A stretch of DNA of 64,000 nt from Acidaminobacterium chupaoyuni (GTDB lineage Bacteria; Bacillota; Clostridia; Oscillospirales; Butyricicoccaceae). The position numbers and the translations under genes are program-made. Location of the stretch: assembly GCA_047936785.1 (NCBI GenBank), contig CP176394.1; one strand, 5' to 3'. Position 1 is the stretch's first letter, and every line of letters begins with the position of its first letter. Positions 41,942 through 50,680 of the stretch are shown here, in pieces. The notes under the pieces are model-generated. The model was not told where the DNA came from and ran no database searches. It saw only the letters and a program-made list of their open reading frames with translations.

Positions 41942-43117
41942 TCAAACAAACATCTTTTCAAGCATTGATTTTTTGATGTTTTTCAGCTTTTCCAACTTAC
42001 GCTGATGAAGGGTGATAAGGTTATCGAGATCGGACAAGAAACGTCCAATCTCTTTCTGTTCTTCAAGTCCACATATCATAATATGCTGTGATCCCAGCAA
42101 TGTCTGGTTTATGCTTGCTTGACTAACTGCTTGATTTGCATGCGCTCTTGCCCAATTTCTTTTGCTTTCCGTATTCAGTAAATACAGAAGAAAATTCGAG
42201 AATAAACCGTCTTTAGGAGCCAACCTCAGAAGGTTGATTCCGTGGTAAAGGGTTGAATTTCCTTTATATTTTGCCACTTTCCCCATGTGCGTTATCGAGT
42301 TAATGTTGCTATAAAGAACGTCTCCTTCATTTAGCAAGTATGAATCATCTGGCCTAAAGTTCGTATATCCAACTCGTGTTTCATCCACCACGCCTTCCGA
42401 AATAGTCTCAATTCTCGTTAGACGATATTTTCCGTCAGTAAGAAGTGAATTTCCCATGACACCAGATGAAATTGAACACACTTCACCCAACTTACGCTGT
42501 TCCCAAGCTTCAGTAAATCCCTTGAAACGAATTTCCGGAAATTTGCTTCCGGATTTCGGAAACATTTTTTCAAGCATCGACTTTTTGACATTCTGCAACC
42601 TGTCACACTTACGCTGATGAAGGGTGATAAGGTTGTCGAGGTTAGCAAAGAACTCAGCAATTTGTTTTTGCTCGGAAATCTGAGGAGGCTTTTTAATATC
42701 CATTTCAGAAATCATTTCAAGACGGACAGAATCAACCGTTGCCTTGGCGGTCATTTTCATTGCTCGATCGTAGAATTTGGTTGAGAAATAATAGAAAAAA
42801 TACTTACCCCAAATATCCTTGAAATCCGTCATTTTATAGCATCTTTGGTGTAGATCAAACTTGCCGTTGACATAGTGAAATACTTTTCCAATGTTCCCGT
42901 CGCCAATGGTTATAACCGCTTCGCAGTCATAGAGATATTTATTGCTTCTAACAGGAACATCAGACCTGATATAAAATGGGTACTTTCCATCGTCTACTTG
43001 ATCTTGTGTATTGCTTTTTCCAGTACCAATCGAGCATATCTCCTTTGCCTTACGCTGTTCCCAAGCTTCCGTATAACCTTTGAATCTGATAGCAGGTTTT
43101 TTCGTATTTTCCATCAT
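41942..43117 (-). CDS. hsdS: Type I specificity subunit HsdS (active copy)
   Basis: A 391-residue protein with two target-recognition domains (~20-140 and ~205-330), each followed by a conserved helix with LDNLITLHQRK (near 163 and 373). Each half starts with a WEQRK segment (near 18 and 205). The DNA encoding these segments carries direct and inverted repeats that match spare cassettes (38621, 46151, 48798). The start overlaps the hsdM stop. The conserved repeats are where recombination can swap domains. Confidence 0.95.
   Translation of the reverse strand: MMENTKKPAIRFKGYTEAWEQRKAKEICSIGTGKSNTQDQVDDGKYPFYIRSDVPVRSNKYLYDCEAVITIGDGNIGKVFHYVNGKFDLHQRCYKMTDFKDIWGKYFFYYFSTKFYDRAMKMTAKATVDSVRLEMISEMDIKKPPQISEQKQIAEFFANLDNLITLHQRKCDRLQNVKKSMLEKMFPKSGSKFPEIRFKGFTEAWEQRKLGEVCSISSGVMGNSLLTDGKYRLTRIETISEGVVDETRVGYTNFRPDDSYLLNEGDVLYSNINSITHMGKVAKYKGNSTLYHGINLLRLAPKDGLFSNFLLYLLNTESKRNWARAHANQAVSQASINQTLLGSQHIMICGLEEQKEIGRFLSDLDNLITLHQRKLEKLKNIKKSMLEKMFV
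41996..42028 (-). repeat. hsdS repeat B, copy at C-terminal half
   Basis: CTTACGCTGATGAAGGGTGA plus 13 bases matches 42608-42640 with one mismatch and the inverted copy at 48798-48830. Confidence 0.85.
42486..42508 (-). repeat. hsdS repeat A, copy at second half
   Basis: A 23-base sequence containing CTTACGCTGTTCCCAAGC. It is identical to 38621-38642 over the shared 22 bases, matches 43049-43066 in its core, and is the exact reverse complement of 46151-46173. Confidence 0.9.
42608..42640 (-). repeat. hsdS repeat B, copy at first half
   Basis: A 33-base sequence that is an exact reverse complement of 48798-48830 in the silent cassette and differs by one base from 41996-42028. Confidence 0.9.
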
Positions 43118-45681
43118 TATTTACCCGCCAACAGCGATTTGAGCTCGCTGAGTCCTTTCAAATCAAACTCGCTACCGTCAAGTTCATTAATCATTGATGC
43201 TAATTGTGTTTCCGTATCCTGAATCTGAGTTTCGACTTCAAAGAAAGTGGTGCTGTACTTGCTTTCAAGAGCCTGAATTTTGCTTACAAGAGTGTCTATC
43301 AGCGTATCCGGCATCTTTCTCAGGTTTGAAACGAGTGTGTCAATCCATTTCTTTTCAAGCAGCATCCGAACCTGCTCATCGGACAACCCTTCAATCACTG
43401 TTTTCGTCTTTGCCTGAAGTGCGGCATCGGCTTTCTTGATTTGAGCCTTTAGTTCCTTTTCTTCCTGCATAAGTTTATCAACACGATTCAGCTTTTCCTT
43501 CAACTGGACGGCTTCCGGTGTTCTCTCTGTCCTCAGTTCTTTCAGTTTTTTTGTAACCTCTTTGTCTACAAAAGAATCATCGGCATAGAAATCGCCTTCT
43601 TTTTCTTCTTCCGTGAGCATATCGGCAATTTCTTCATAGGCAGACGGTATTTCAGCAAGGCGGCTTTCCATTTGCGACAGTTCGGCTTTTTCATCACGAA
43701 GGAGCGTAGCCTGCACAAGCTCAAACGGCATAATATGACCAACCCAACCTTCTTGTACTTCTTGGTCTTTGCCATCCTTCTTCTTCAGGACAAGGTTTGG
43801 GTCAACCTTTTTCGTCGCAGCAAAGCCCTCTGTTTGAATGATTTCCAAATCAATAGCGATGCGTGTCCATTCATCATCCAACAGCTGATAGGCTTCATAG
43901 CCGTCTATAAGAGGAATGCCTGCTAAACGAGCGAAAATATCTTCGCTGATCACCGCTTCGGCGCGGTTGATTTCCACCGATGAAACTTCATCAATCAATT
44001 TCTGTTTGAGAAAAGCTGCGAAATCAGAAAAAGCAGTATTGTAGACATTTTCAAAGCTAACTACATCCGCATTTGTTTTGATTGCTGACTTTATATCCGC
44101 AGCGGCAACAGTAACATACGGAGTTCCGTCATCCGTGAATAATGCCGCCTTCAAATTCGGGAACGCAGACCAAAAGGCAGACAGCTCATCTATCTCACTT
44201 TTCGGGATTCCTCCGAACATAGAAGCATAGATGTCCCAGCTTTCTGCACTCTCAGAAGAATCTACATAGCGAGGGATATTCAGATTGTATTCGTTACTGC
44301 GGATTTCCTCACGGCTCACTACTCTTGAGAGCTTCGGAACGCTGATACGCCGTGTTACAGTATCTGCAATTCTCTTGATGTCAGAAGCTCTCAGTTTGTT
44401 GTTCTTGCCCTCCTTGATAAACCCTTTGGAAGCATCAACAATTAAAACATCAGTGTTTTCACGCTTTTGCTTCAACACCATTATGATTGTAGGAATACCT
44501 GTACCGAAAAAGATATTTGCAGGAAGTCCGATAATGGTGTCAATGTGGTTGTTCTCAATCAGGTTTTTGCGGATTGTGCCTTCTTCACCGCCACGGAAAA
44601 GGACTCCGTGAGGAAGTACAATGGTCATAATGCCGTCCGGTCTGATATGGAACAAATCGTGAAGCAGGAAAGCATAGTCGGCTTTTCCTTTTGGAGCAAG
44701 ACCAAAACGGGCATATCGGGGGTCTGCCTCTTTGTTAGTCGGATCCCATACTTGCGAATACGGAGGATTTGATACAACGGCGTCCACATAAAGAGGGTTA
44801 TATGTATTTACCGGGTCGTTTTCATCGAAATACGGCCAGTCTTCCTCAAGCGTATCTCCATTTCGTGTTACGATGTTGTCAGGTTTGATGCCACGCATAA
44901 CGAGGTTCATACGAGTGAGGTTATAGGTGTTTTCTTTCAATTCTTGTGCATAGTATTTGATGTTGTCGGAGTCGCTGATATATTTGGCTACGCTGCGTCC
45001 GATGTTAATAAGCAAGGAACCGGAACCGCTTGTCGGGTCGTAAATCTTGATTTCGGTTTTGCCTTTCAAATGGTTAGCGACAATTTCCGACATCAGGAGT
45101 GATACTTCGTGTGGCGTATAGAACTCTCCGGCTTTTTTGCCTGCATTTGCAGCAAACATACTTATCAAATACTCATAAATAAAGCCGAGAACATCGTAGT
45201 CCTGCTTTCCATCCATAGGAATATCCTTGATAAGCTGTAGCAGTCCGCTGATTGATTTTGTTTGAGAGCCGGAGCTGTCGCCGAGTTTGCTCAGCCCTGT
45301 TTGAATGGTGTCGAAAACGCCGTCAAACACTTTCTTGTGTGACGGACTGATTAAGCGGCTGAAGGCAGATAATGCGTCACGAACATTTGATACATCAAAG
45401 TCCTTTCCCATACTGATCCAAGTAGAAAAGAGGTCAGTGTAGGAAATGAAATAACCGATATTTTGCTGAACCCATTTCACGGTGTCAGCATCTTCTTCCG
45501 TCACAGTGGGTAGCAATTCGTCCGTGTAATCATTCTCTTTCAGAAACTTAATTTCAGTATCAGACAGATATTTGTAGAAAATGAAGCCGAGAATATAGTC
45601 TTTGTATTCGTTTGCTTCAATCTTGGAACGCATTTTATTTGCAGATTCCCAAATCTTATTAGCCAATTGCTGCTTGTTCAT
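43117..45681 (-). CDS. hsdM: Type I methyltransferase HsdM
   Basis: An 854-residue N6-adenine methyltransferase, longer than the common ~500 residues because of a C-terminal extension (from ~520) with long coiled-coil-like helices (EEKELKAQIKKADAALQ). Motifs: the N-terminal HsdM bundle (ANKIWESANKMRSKIEANEY), the SAM-binding DPTSGSGSLLINIG (near 215) and the catalytic NPPYSQ (near 308). Its stop overlaps hsdS. The order M-S-R on the minus strand is one operon. A small XRE regulator lies 95 bases upstream. Confidence 0.95.
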   Translation of the reverse strand: MNKQQLANKIWESANKMRSKIEANEYKDYILGFIFYKYLSDTEIKFLKENDYTDELLPTVTEEDADTVKWVQQNIGYFISYTDLFSTWISMGKDFDVSNVRDALSAFSRLISPSHKKVFDGVFDTIQTGLSKLGDSSGSQTKSISGLLQLIKDIPMDGKQDYDVLGFIYEYLISMFAANAGKKAGEFYTPHEVSLLMSEIVANHLKGKTEIKIYDPTSGSGSLLINIGRSVAKYISDSDNIKYYAQELKENTYNLTRMNLVMRGIKPDNIVTRNGDTLEEDWPYFDENDPVNTYNPLYVDAVVSNPPYSQVWDPTNKEADPRYARFGLAPKGKADYAFLLHDLFHIRPDGIMTIVLPHGVLFRGGEEGTIRKNLIENNHIDTIIGLPANIFFGTGIPTIIMVLKQKRENTDVLIVDASKGFIKEGKNNKLRASDIKRIADTVTRRISVPKLSRVVSREEIRSNEYNLNIPRYVDSSESAESWDIYASMFGGIPKSEIDELSAFWSAFPNLKAALFTDDGTPYVTVAAADIKSAIKTNADVVSFENVYNTAFSDFAAFLKQKLIDEVSSVEINRAEAVISEDIFARLAGIPLIDGYEAYQLLDDEWTRIAIDLEIIQTEGFAATKKVDPNLVLKKKDGKDQEVQEGWVGHIMPFELVQATLLRDEKAELSQMESRLAEIPSAYEEIADMLTEEEKEGDFYADDSFVDKEVTKKLKELRTERTPEAVQLKEKLNRVDKLMQEEKELKAQIKKADAALQAKTKTVIEGLSDEQVRMLLEKKWIDTLVSNLRKMPDTLIDTLVSKIQALESKYSTTFFEVETQIQDTETQLASMINELDGSEFDLKGLSELKSLLAGK

Positions 45682-45775
45682 CTTGGTTTGTTCCTTCCCA
45701 TTCGTTTATTCTGTAATGGGGCAGTATCTTTCCACTGCTACCCATACTAATTCTATCATCATTACTGTCCCATAA

Positions 45776-45991
45776 TCAGGACTCTAAATCATCCGGCAAA
45801 AACTCCATAATATCTTCCGTGCTGCAATCGAGCGCTTTGCAAATCTTTCCCAGAATTTCAGTAGTCACATCTTCGTTTTTTGAAAGCTTGTTTATCGCAT
45901 AAGCCGTCAATCCGGCAGCAGATTGCAAGTCTTTCTTTTTCATATCTCGGTCGAGAAGTATATGCCATAGTTTTTTGTAGCTGACTGCCAT
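45776..45991 (-). CDS. XRE-type regulator of the RM operon
   Basis: A 71-residue protein almost entirely made of a Cro/C1-type helix-turn-helix (KKDLQSAAGLTAYAINKLSKNE, ~19-40), ending in DIMEFLPDD. Proteins of this type are common ahead of type I RM operons. GGAAGG precedes the ATG. Probably a controller of hsdM-S-R expression. Confidence 0.8.
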   Translation of the reverse strand: MAVSYKKLWHILLDRDMKKKDLQSAAGLTAYAINKLSKNEDVTTEILGKICKALDCSTEDIMEFLPDDLES

Positions 45992-46150
45992 TGTCTACCT
46001 TCCTTTCGCTCTGAGTGAGAGTAAGTGAATATACTCTTGTATTATATCGGTTTTTCTTCGAAATTACAAATGTTATCTCTGATATTTCGGACTTCATTTT
46101 GAAAAATCGTAGTATGAAAGCGCTTTGGAACACTTCGGAATAAGGAAATA

Positions 46151-46173
46151 GCTTGGGAACAGCGTAAGTTGGG
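46151..46173 (+). repeat. hsdS repeat A, inverted copy at silent cassette
   Basis: It is the exact reverse complement of 42486-42508 (core GCTTGGGAACAGCGTAAG). With repeat B at 48798 it frames the silent domain. Confidence 0.9.
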
Positions 46174-46434
46174 GGAAGTCGGTAAGGCTCGTTCTGGTAT
46201 AGGCTTTCCAGACATTGAGCAAGGCGGAGTATCAGGCATCCCATTTTTTAAGGTTTCAGATATGAATACTGATGGAAATGAGAATGAAATGATAGTAGCA
46301 AACAACTATGTTTCGCCTGCTCAAATCACTGCTCATAAATGGACTCCAATTAGTGAGCTTCCTGCAATTTTCTTTGCAAAAGTTGGTGCGGCTGTGATGC
46401 TTAATCGCAAGCGTTTATGCCGTTTTCCGTTCCT
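46151..46434 (+). pseudogene. Silent hsdS cassette, 5' part (split by IS21)
   Basis: Plus-strand, promoterless target-recognition domain: AWEQRKLGEVGKARSGIGFP through FFAKVGAAVMLNRKRLCRFP. It begins with repeat A in inverted orientation (46151-46173) and is cut at the IS21 insertion. The rest resumes at 48589; joined, the frame reads ...CRFPFLLDNNTMAY. It is a donor for hsdS switching. Confidence 0.85.
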
Positions 46435-46493
46435 TGTCAACGCCGGAACTATTTTGACCGAAAACGCCGGTCGGAAATGACCCACATCGCCGG

Positions 46494-47276
46494 TCACACT
46501 ACCGCCGGAATATCCGCCGGCGGAACTGTCTGAATGCCGGCCTTGAGCCGATCTTTCAGCCGGTAAGTCTGCCCACGGATATTGATCACATGGGCGTGAT
46601 GCAGCAGCCTGTCGAGCAACGCCGTAGCAATTACCGTGTCGCTGAGCAGCTCGCCCCAGTCGCTGAAGTATTTGTTGCTGGTCAGGATGATGCTGCCGTG
46701 CTCGTAGCGTTCGGACACCAGCCGGAAGAAAAGCTCGGCCTCCTGGCGGTTTAGCTGCATGTACCCGACCTCGTCGATGACGAGGATTGCCGGTCGCAGA
46801 TAGACCCGCCAGCGCCTCTCCAGCCGGTTCTGCTCCAATGCCCGCTTGAGATCCTCAATGAGGCGTGCCAAGCTCGTGTAGTAAACCGTCAGGCCGGCTT
46901 TCAGAGCCCTCATGGAAAGGCCAACAGCCAGATGGGTCTTGCCGACGCCGGGCGGCCCCAGCAGAACAATATTTTCCGCACGGGCGGCAAAGGCCAGAGT
47001 GGCCAGCTCGTCAATCTGCCGTTTGTCGATGGAAGGCTGAAAGCTGAAGTCGAATTCCTCCAAACTTTTTCGGTTTGGAAGGCGGGCCAGCTTTGTCCGC
47101 ATTTCCTCACCCTTCCGGCCGCGTTCCTGTTGCTCGGAGGTTAAGAGCTCGTTCAGGAACTGAGCATAGGTATGCTCCGCGTGCAATGATCGCTCCATCT
47201 GCGCATCCAGAAGCGTAGCAGCGGTTTCAAGACCCATGTTGCCGAGCAGCTCCCGGGCATGTTCCAGTTCAACCAC
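46494..47276 (-). CDS. istB: IS21 helper ATPase IstB
   Basis: A 260-residue AAA+ ATPase with Walker A (LLGPPGVGKTHLA, near 107) and Walker B (ILVIDEVGYM, near 165). IstB of IS21 selects the target and activates IstA. The preferred start is GTG at 47276, eight bases after GGGAGG and overlapping the istA stop; this coupling is typical of the family. Confidence 0.95.
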   Translation of the reverse strand: MVELEHARELLGNMGLETAATLLDAQMERSLHAEHTYAQFLNELLTSEQQERGRKGEEMRTKLARLPNRKSLEEFDFSFQPSIDKRQIDELATLAFAARAENIVLLGPPGVGKTHLAVGLSMRALKAGLTVYYTSLARLIEDLKRALEQNRLERRWRVYLRPAILVIDEVGYMQLNRQEAELFFRLVSERYEHGSIILTSNKYFSDWGELLSDTVIATALLDRLLHHAHVINIRGQTYRLKDRLKAGIQTVPPADIPAVV

Positions 47277-48501
47277 AGGAAGCACCTCCCAGCAGTTGAT
47301 CATAAACACTCAGCTCGCGTACCTCAACGGTGCCGTTCTGCTGTCTGGCACATGGAAAGGTTACGGGGACGCCGTTTCTTTCCGCGAGGCCACTGTACTG
47401 TCCCCGCAGGAAAACGACGTTGCCGGAACGGTATTGCGCCTTGTGTTTTGCCAGCAGTACCTCGCCATAGTAGATTTCAAGGTAACCGGCGCACAAGCGG
47501 ACGCGTACTTCCTTGCCGCTATATTGCCACGGCACGCCGTAACGGACGCCGTCAAAACTGACCATACCGTCGCGCGTGACGCTCCGCGTCTCCCAGCGGT
47601 ATTTGTCCAGCGTTTCCCGCGGCGGCAGTTTCCGCAAGCCTTCATTCACCAATTCCTGCAGCGGAATTTTCCCGGTAGTGTGATGGACTTTTCCGTCGGC
47701 CTGCCGGCACCAGCAAAGCGCCTGCCGATTCAAATCCTCCAGGTCCTCGAATTGTCTGCCGGGCAGAAAGTTATCTTTCACATACCGCACCAGTCGTTCC
47801 ACCTTACCCTTGGTCTGCGGAGAACGAATATGGCACACCTTTGGCACAAATCCAAGCTCTGCGGCAAAGTCTGCGAACCGCGTATTCCAAATGGGATTTC
47901 CGGCCTCACGCCCCGTCACGACGGTCTTCATGTTGTCGGTGAGCACATTCTCCGGCATGCCGCCGAAATACGAAAATGCGTTGACAATACACCGTTCCAG
48001 ACTGCTTAAATCGCACCGGCTGGTGAATTCCGTGTACTTCACGCGGGATTTTCCGAGAATCATCACAAACGCCGGTACCTTGTGAAGCATCCCGCTACTG
48101 TCCGTGTAATGGCAGATGCCCCAATCCATCTGTGCCTGCTTGCCCGCCGGTGTCTCGTAACGCCGCACGGCAGGCAGTACTTTCGCCGGTCGGTATGGAT
48201 GCACATACTCCTTGAGAATTGAGATTCCTCCGCTGTAACCGGCGCTCCGCAGTCTTTCCAGCAGAACCACACAGTTGAATATTCCCTGGTTCATGAGTTC
48301 ATCGAGCTGCGGTTTGTATGCATCCAGCTTGGAGAAACGGTCAATTTTTACCGGCGCGTCTTCCTTGTGCTCGATGTACTTGTGGGCGGTATTCTTGGAT
48401 ATTCTGAGCTCCTTGCCGATGGCGTAGGCGCTTTTCCCGCCCTGTGCTTTTTCCCGTATCATAAGAATTGTTCCACTCCTTAGCATCCGGCCTACCTCCA
48501 T
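47269..48501 (-). CDS. istA: IS21 transposase IstA
   Basis: A 410-residue DDE transposase. An N-terminal helix-turn-helix (KSAYAIGKELRISKNTAHKY, ~23-42) is followed by the catalytic core with D (QAQMDWGICHY, near 128), D (LTDNMKTVV, near 188) and E (KGKVERLVRYVKD, near 225), then a C-terminal beta-barrel. The length is as expected. It overlaps istB by eight bases. Confidence 0.95.
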   Translation of the reverse strand: MEVGRMLRSGTILMIREKAQGGKSAYAIGKELRISKNTAHKYIEHKEDAPVKIDRFSKLDAYKPQLDELMNQGIFNCVVLLERLRSAGYSGGISILKEYVHPYRPAKVLPAVRRYETPAGKQAQMDWGICHYTDSSGMLHKVPAFVMILGKSRVKYTEFTSRCDLSSLERCIVNAFSYFGGMPENVLTDNMKTVVTGREAGNPIWNTRFADFAAELGFVPKVCHIRSPQTKGKVERLVRYVKDNFLPGRQFEDLEDLNRQALCWCRQADGKVHHTTGKIPLQELVNEGLRKLPPRETLDKYRWETRSVTRDGMVSFDGVRYGVPWQYSGKEVRVRLCAGYLEIYYGEVLLAKHKAQYRSGNVVFLRGQYSGLAERNGVPVTFPCARQQNGTVEVRELSVYDQLLGGASCG

Positions 48502-48588
48502 GGCATTTCTTTACGCCATGGTAGCCGTTATTCTTGAGTGGGTCAATTTTCACCGGCGATTTCGGTCAATTATACTCCGGCGATTACA

Positions 48589-48836
48589 TCCTTTTGGATA
48601 ACAACACAATGGCTTATTCCTTAAATGCTGACTCTTGGGATTCTGACTTTGCAAAGTCATTGTTTGAGACCGTTGATTTGACAAAATTAGTGCAGGTCGG
48701 AGCTTTACCTTCATATAATTCTGGAGACATAGAAGATATGGAAATAATGCTCCCAGATTTAGTTGAACAGCGAAGAATTGGGACATATTTCAAAGAACTC
48801 GACAACCTTATCACCCTTCATCAGCGTAAGGACTAA
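48589..48836 (+). pseudogene. Silent hsdS cassette, 3' part
   Basis: Continuation after IS21: LLDNNTMAYSLNADSWDSDF to LDNLITLHQRKD and a stop. It ends with repeat B (48798-48830), the exact inverse of 42608-42640. The domain type differs from both domains of the active hsdS. Confidence 0.85.
48798..48830 (+). repeat. hsdS repeat B, inverted copy at silent cassette
   Basis: Exact reverse complement of 42608-42640 (33 bases; core GACAACCTTATCACCCTTCA). Marks the right edge of the exchangeable domain. Confidence 0.9.
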
Positions 48837-48840
48837 TAAT

Positions 48841-48886
48841 AGGACTGCCATATCTCCGCCCAGCGGATATGGCAGTCCTATTTTTT
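48841..48886. terminator. Strong bidirectional terminator
   Basis: AGGACTGCCATATC pairs perfectly with GATATGGCAGTCCT around a short GC loop and is followed by ATTTTTTG. It separates the silent hsdS cassette from the minus-strand accessory operon. Confidence 0.9.
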
Positions 48887-48892
48887 GAAAAT

Positions 48893-49879
48893 TCAGTTCA
48901 TGCGTATTTTTGTTAGGTCTCGCGCGTCGCTGATAGTATCGCAAGTCATGAGTGTGTCCAGCATCGCCCAGACCCGGCCATTACGAAAGATTTTGCCGGT
49001 TTTTACGGTCTTGCCTGGGACTATTGCCGGCCCAAGATGATAAATGTAGCAATCGTCCGCCCAAACCTCATCGGGCATCTCTGTGATTTCATCGTGCATA
49101 TTCCGGGTAACGGTATAGCTTTCTATATGATGGATAGACTGTAGCTGTCCATAATATCTGAACGCAATGTAGTTCGGAGGTTCTTTGGGCCAACCTTTGC
49201 CTCCAACCGGACAGAAATAGCAATTATGCTTTTGTACGATATCAATCCATGTAATGTCACACCCTGCTGGCTTATCTGTCCCCAGGGCAACGACATACAC
49301 CATGTTCGAGTCTTTCTTTTGCATACTCATCAACCCCTGTAGATACTCTGTAAAATGTGTCAGCAAATGCTTTTGCTCATGATTGGATAAGGCAATAGCC
49401 GATAGAGCTAAATGATATACCTCAGCATAGGGTAAGTGCGAAATGGGGATTCCGTTAATATAACGGGGTGGCTGAAAAGGCAGATACAAATCAGCATATT
49501 CCTTCGTGCATTCCGACATTGAAACAATGTGCTTGCTTGCCGCTGGGCCATTTTGGAAATCGCTCCGCAGCGAATACCGAGTGAGCTGGTCTTCGCCCGG
49601 AAGGTCCCACCCTCGTTTTGCTTCAAAAATGATATGTACCGACTTGCCATCTGTGACTTCAATATCTGTGATGCCCGTTTTTGCGTCGTAGGCTTGATTC
49701 CTTACCACAACTTCATCGGGATCTACAGTCCGCCCCGTTATCGTTGATACTACGGCTTTTAAGAATTCCGGACAACGAGAGAGTGCCCATGACATACTAA
49801 GGGTGATATCATTTTCTTTATCACCCAGCAGCTGGAAGATGCTGTTGACTTCTTTTCCGTAGGATTCGAGGATAGCCAT
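48893..49879 (-). CDS. PD-(D/E)XK nuclease-like protein
   Basis: A 328-residue protein. Residues ~60-90 contain a PD-(D/E)XK-like core: GITDIEVTDGKSVHIIFEAKRGWDL, with the aspartate in TDIEV and the acidic-x-lysine in FEAK. The remainder is rich in aromatics and includes a CYFCPVG segment that may bind metal. The type suggests a DNA endonuclease for restriction or repair. It is the last gene of a minus-strand operon whose other members I do not recognise, and it is one base after the stop of the previous gene. Confidence 0.65.
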   Translation of the reverse strand: MAILESYGKEVNSIFQLLGDKENDITLSMSWALSRCPEFLKAVVSTITGRTVDPDEVVVRNQAYDAKTGITDIEVTDGKSVHIIFEAKRGWDLPGEDQLTRYSLRSDFQNGPAASKHIVSMSECTKEYADLYLPFQPPRYINGIPISHLPYAEVYHLALSAIALSNHEQKHLLTHFTEYLQGLMSMQKKDSNMVYVVALGTDKPAGCDITWIDIVQKHNCYFCPVGGKGWPKEPPNYIAFRYYGQLQSIHHIESYTVTRNMHDEITEMPDEVWADDCYIYHLGPAIVPGKTVKTGKIFRNGRVWAMLDTLMTCDTISDARDLTKIRMN

Positions 49880-49880
49880 T

Positions 49881-50474
49881 CTATGCCTCGCCTCCTAAAA
49901 CCTTGACTGCCACCTCCATATAGCAACCGTATATTTCTGCCTCAGACTTCTCCCAAACTTCCGCTTTAAAAGCACCGGCAATCGTATCGCGCAAGAGCAG
50001 ATGGTTTCCCATACCCATGTAGATGTGATCCCATCCCTCGGCTACGCCACTAACATTGCCAAAGACGCCGCAATCAAAGGTTTTCAATGGCGTGAACACT
50101 TGGGTAAACTTGTCCAAATCGAAATCCCCAAAGCAGTAATTCGCGTGATAGATCTTGACCTTACTGCGTTTCTTGCAAATGATATTCAACGCTCCAGCCT
50201 CGCCCATCGCGCCGCTTTCGGCAAGAGCCACGGCCATAATATCGTCATTTTTTAACTTGGGTATATCCTTATTACCAATATTAGAAACCATTATTTCATC
50301 CATATCATCGCACCCTTCGCTATCTTCAGTATCGGATGTCTCATCGGGAGTATAGCCGAATTCAGCATCGAACTCGATTTTCTCCTGCTCAGACATCGTC
50401 CTGGATTCCCGCAAGGCCATATTCATCTCTTCAACCATCTGTTCCACAGATTTGGTGTTCCAAGGATAGTCCAT
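49881..50474 (-). CDS. Unrecognised acidic protein, nuclease operon
   Basis: A 197-residue protein. The first ~75 residues are acidic and low-complexity (DETSDTEDSEGCDDMDE); the rest has a compact mixed fold (KVKIYHANYCFGDFDLDKFT). I start at ATG 50474, which follows a GGGGGGGGTG run; the longer frame covers the small gene upstream. One base separates it from the PD-(D/E)XK gene, so the two are probably made together. An immunity or regulatory partner is possible but unsupported. Confidence 0.55.
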   Translation of the reverse strand: MDYPWNTKSVEQMVEEMNMALRESRTMSEQEKIEFDAEFGYTPDETSDTEDSEGCDDMDEIMVSNIGNKDIPKLKNDDIMAVALAESGAMGEAGALNIICKKRSKVKIYHANYCFGDFDLDKFTQVFTPLKTFDCGVFGNVSGVAEGWDHIYMGMGNHLLLRDTIAGAFKAEVWEKSEAEIYGCYMEVAVKVLGGEA

Positions 50475-50488
50475 GGCAGCACCCCCCC

Positions 50489-50647
50489 CTAACGCTTCCA
50501 CGCAGACACATGGTGGAACTGCCCTTTGTTTCCGCCACGATGCCCGGTCTTTGAGCCACCGGGTCCGCACATGACTCCGGCTCTGCGCTTACTGCTTTTT
50601 TGGGGCGGTGAAAGCAGAATTGACAATAGACTTTTTCTGCGTGCCAT
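50489..50647 (-). CDS. Small very basic protein
   Basis: A 52-residue protein (MARRKSLLSILLSPPQKSSK...), rich in Arg, Lys, Gly and His, with AAGGAGGATGTATAAC just before the ATG. It lies 33 bases after the gene at 50681 and 14 bases before the gene at 49881, so it fills an operon gap precisely. It could bind nucleic acid. No homologue is recognised. Confidence 0.5.
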   Translation of the reverse strand: MARRKSLLSILLSPPQKSSKRRAGVMCGPGGSKTGHRGGNKGQFHHVSAWKR

Positions 50648-50680
50648 GTTATACATCCTCCTTGCTGGGGTGGCTATCTT

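Larger units (their letters stand above)
46435..48588. mobile_element. IS21-family insertion sequence
   Basis: A 2154-base element with TG...CA ends and four-base target duplications TCCT (46431-46434 and 48589-48592). Its ends share imperfect inverted sequence with repeated CGCCGG and TTGACCGAAA blocks (left TGTCAACGCCGGAACTATTT; right, reversed, TGTAATCGCCGGAGTATAAT). It encodes istA and istB on the minus strand and is inserted in the silent hsdS cassette. Complete genes and clean duplications suggest a recent insertion. Confidence 0.95.

Noticed and set aside
47236..48009. 257-codon plus-strand frame in IS21
   Set aside because: It is the mirror of istA coding DNA; IS21 elements are known to encode only istA and istB.
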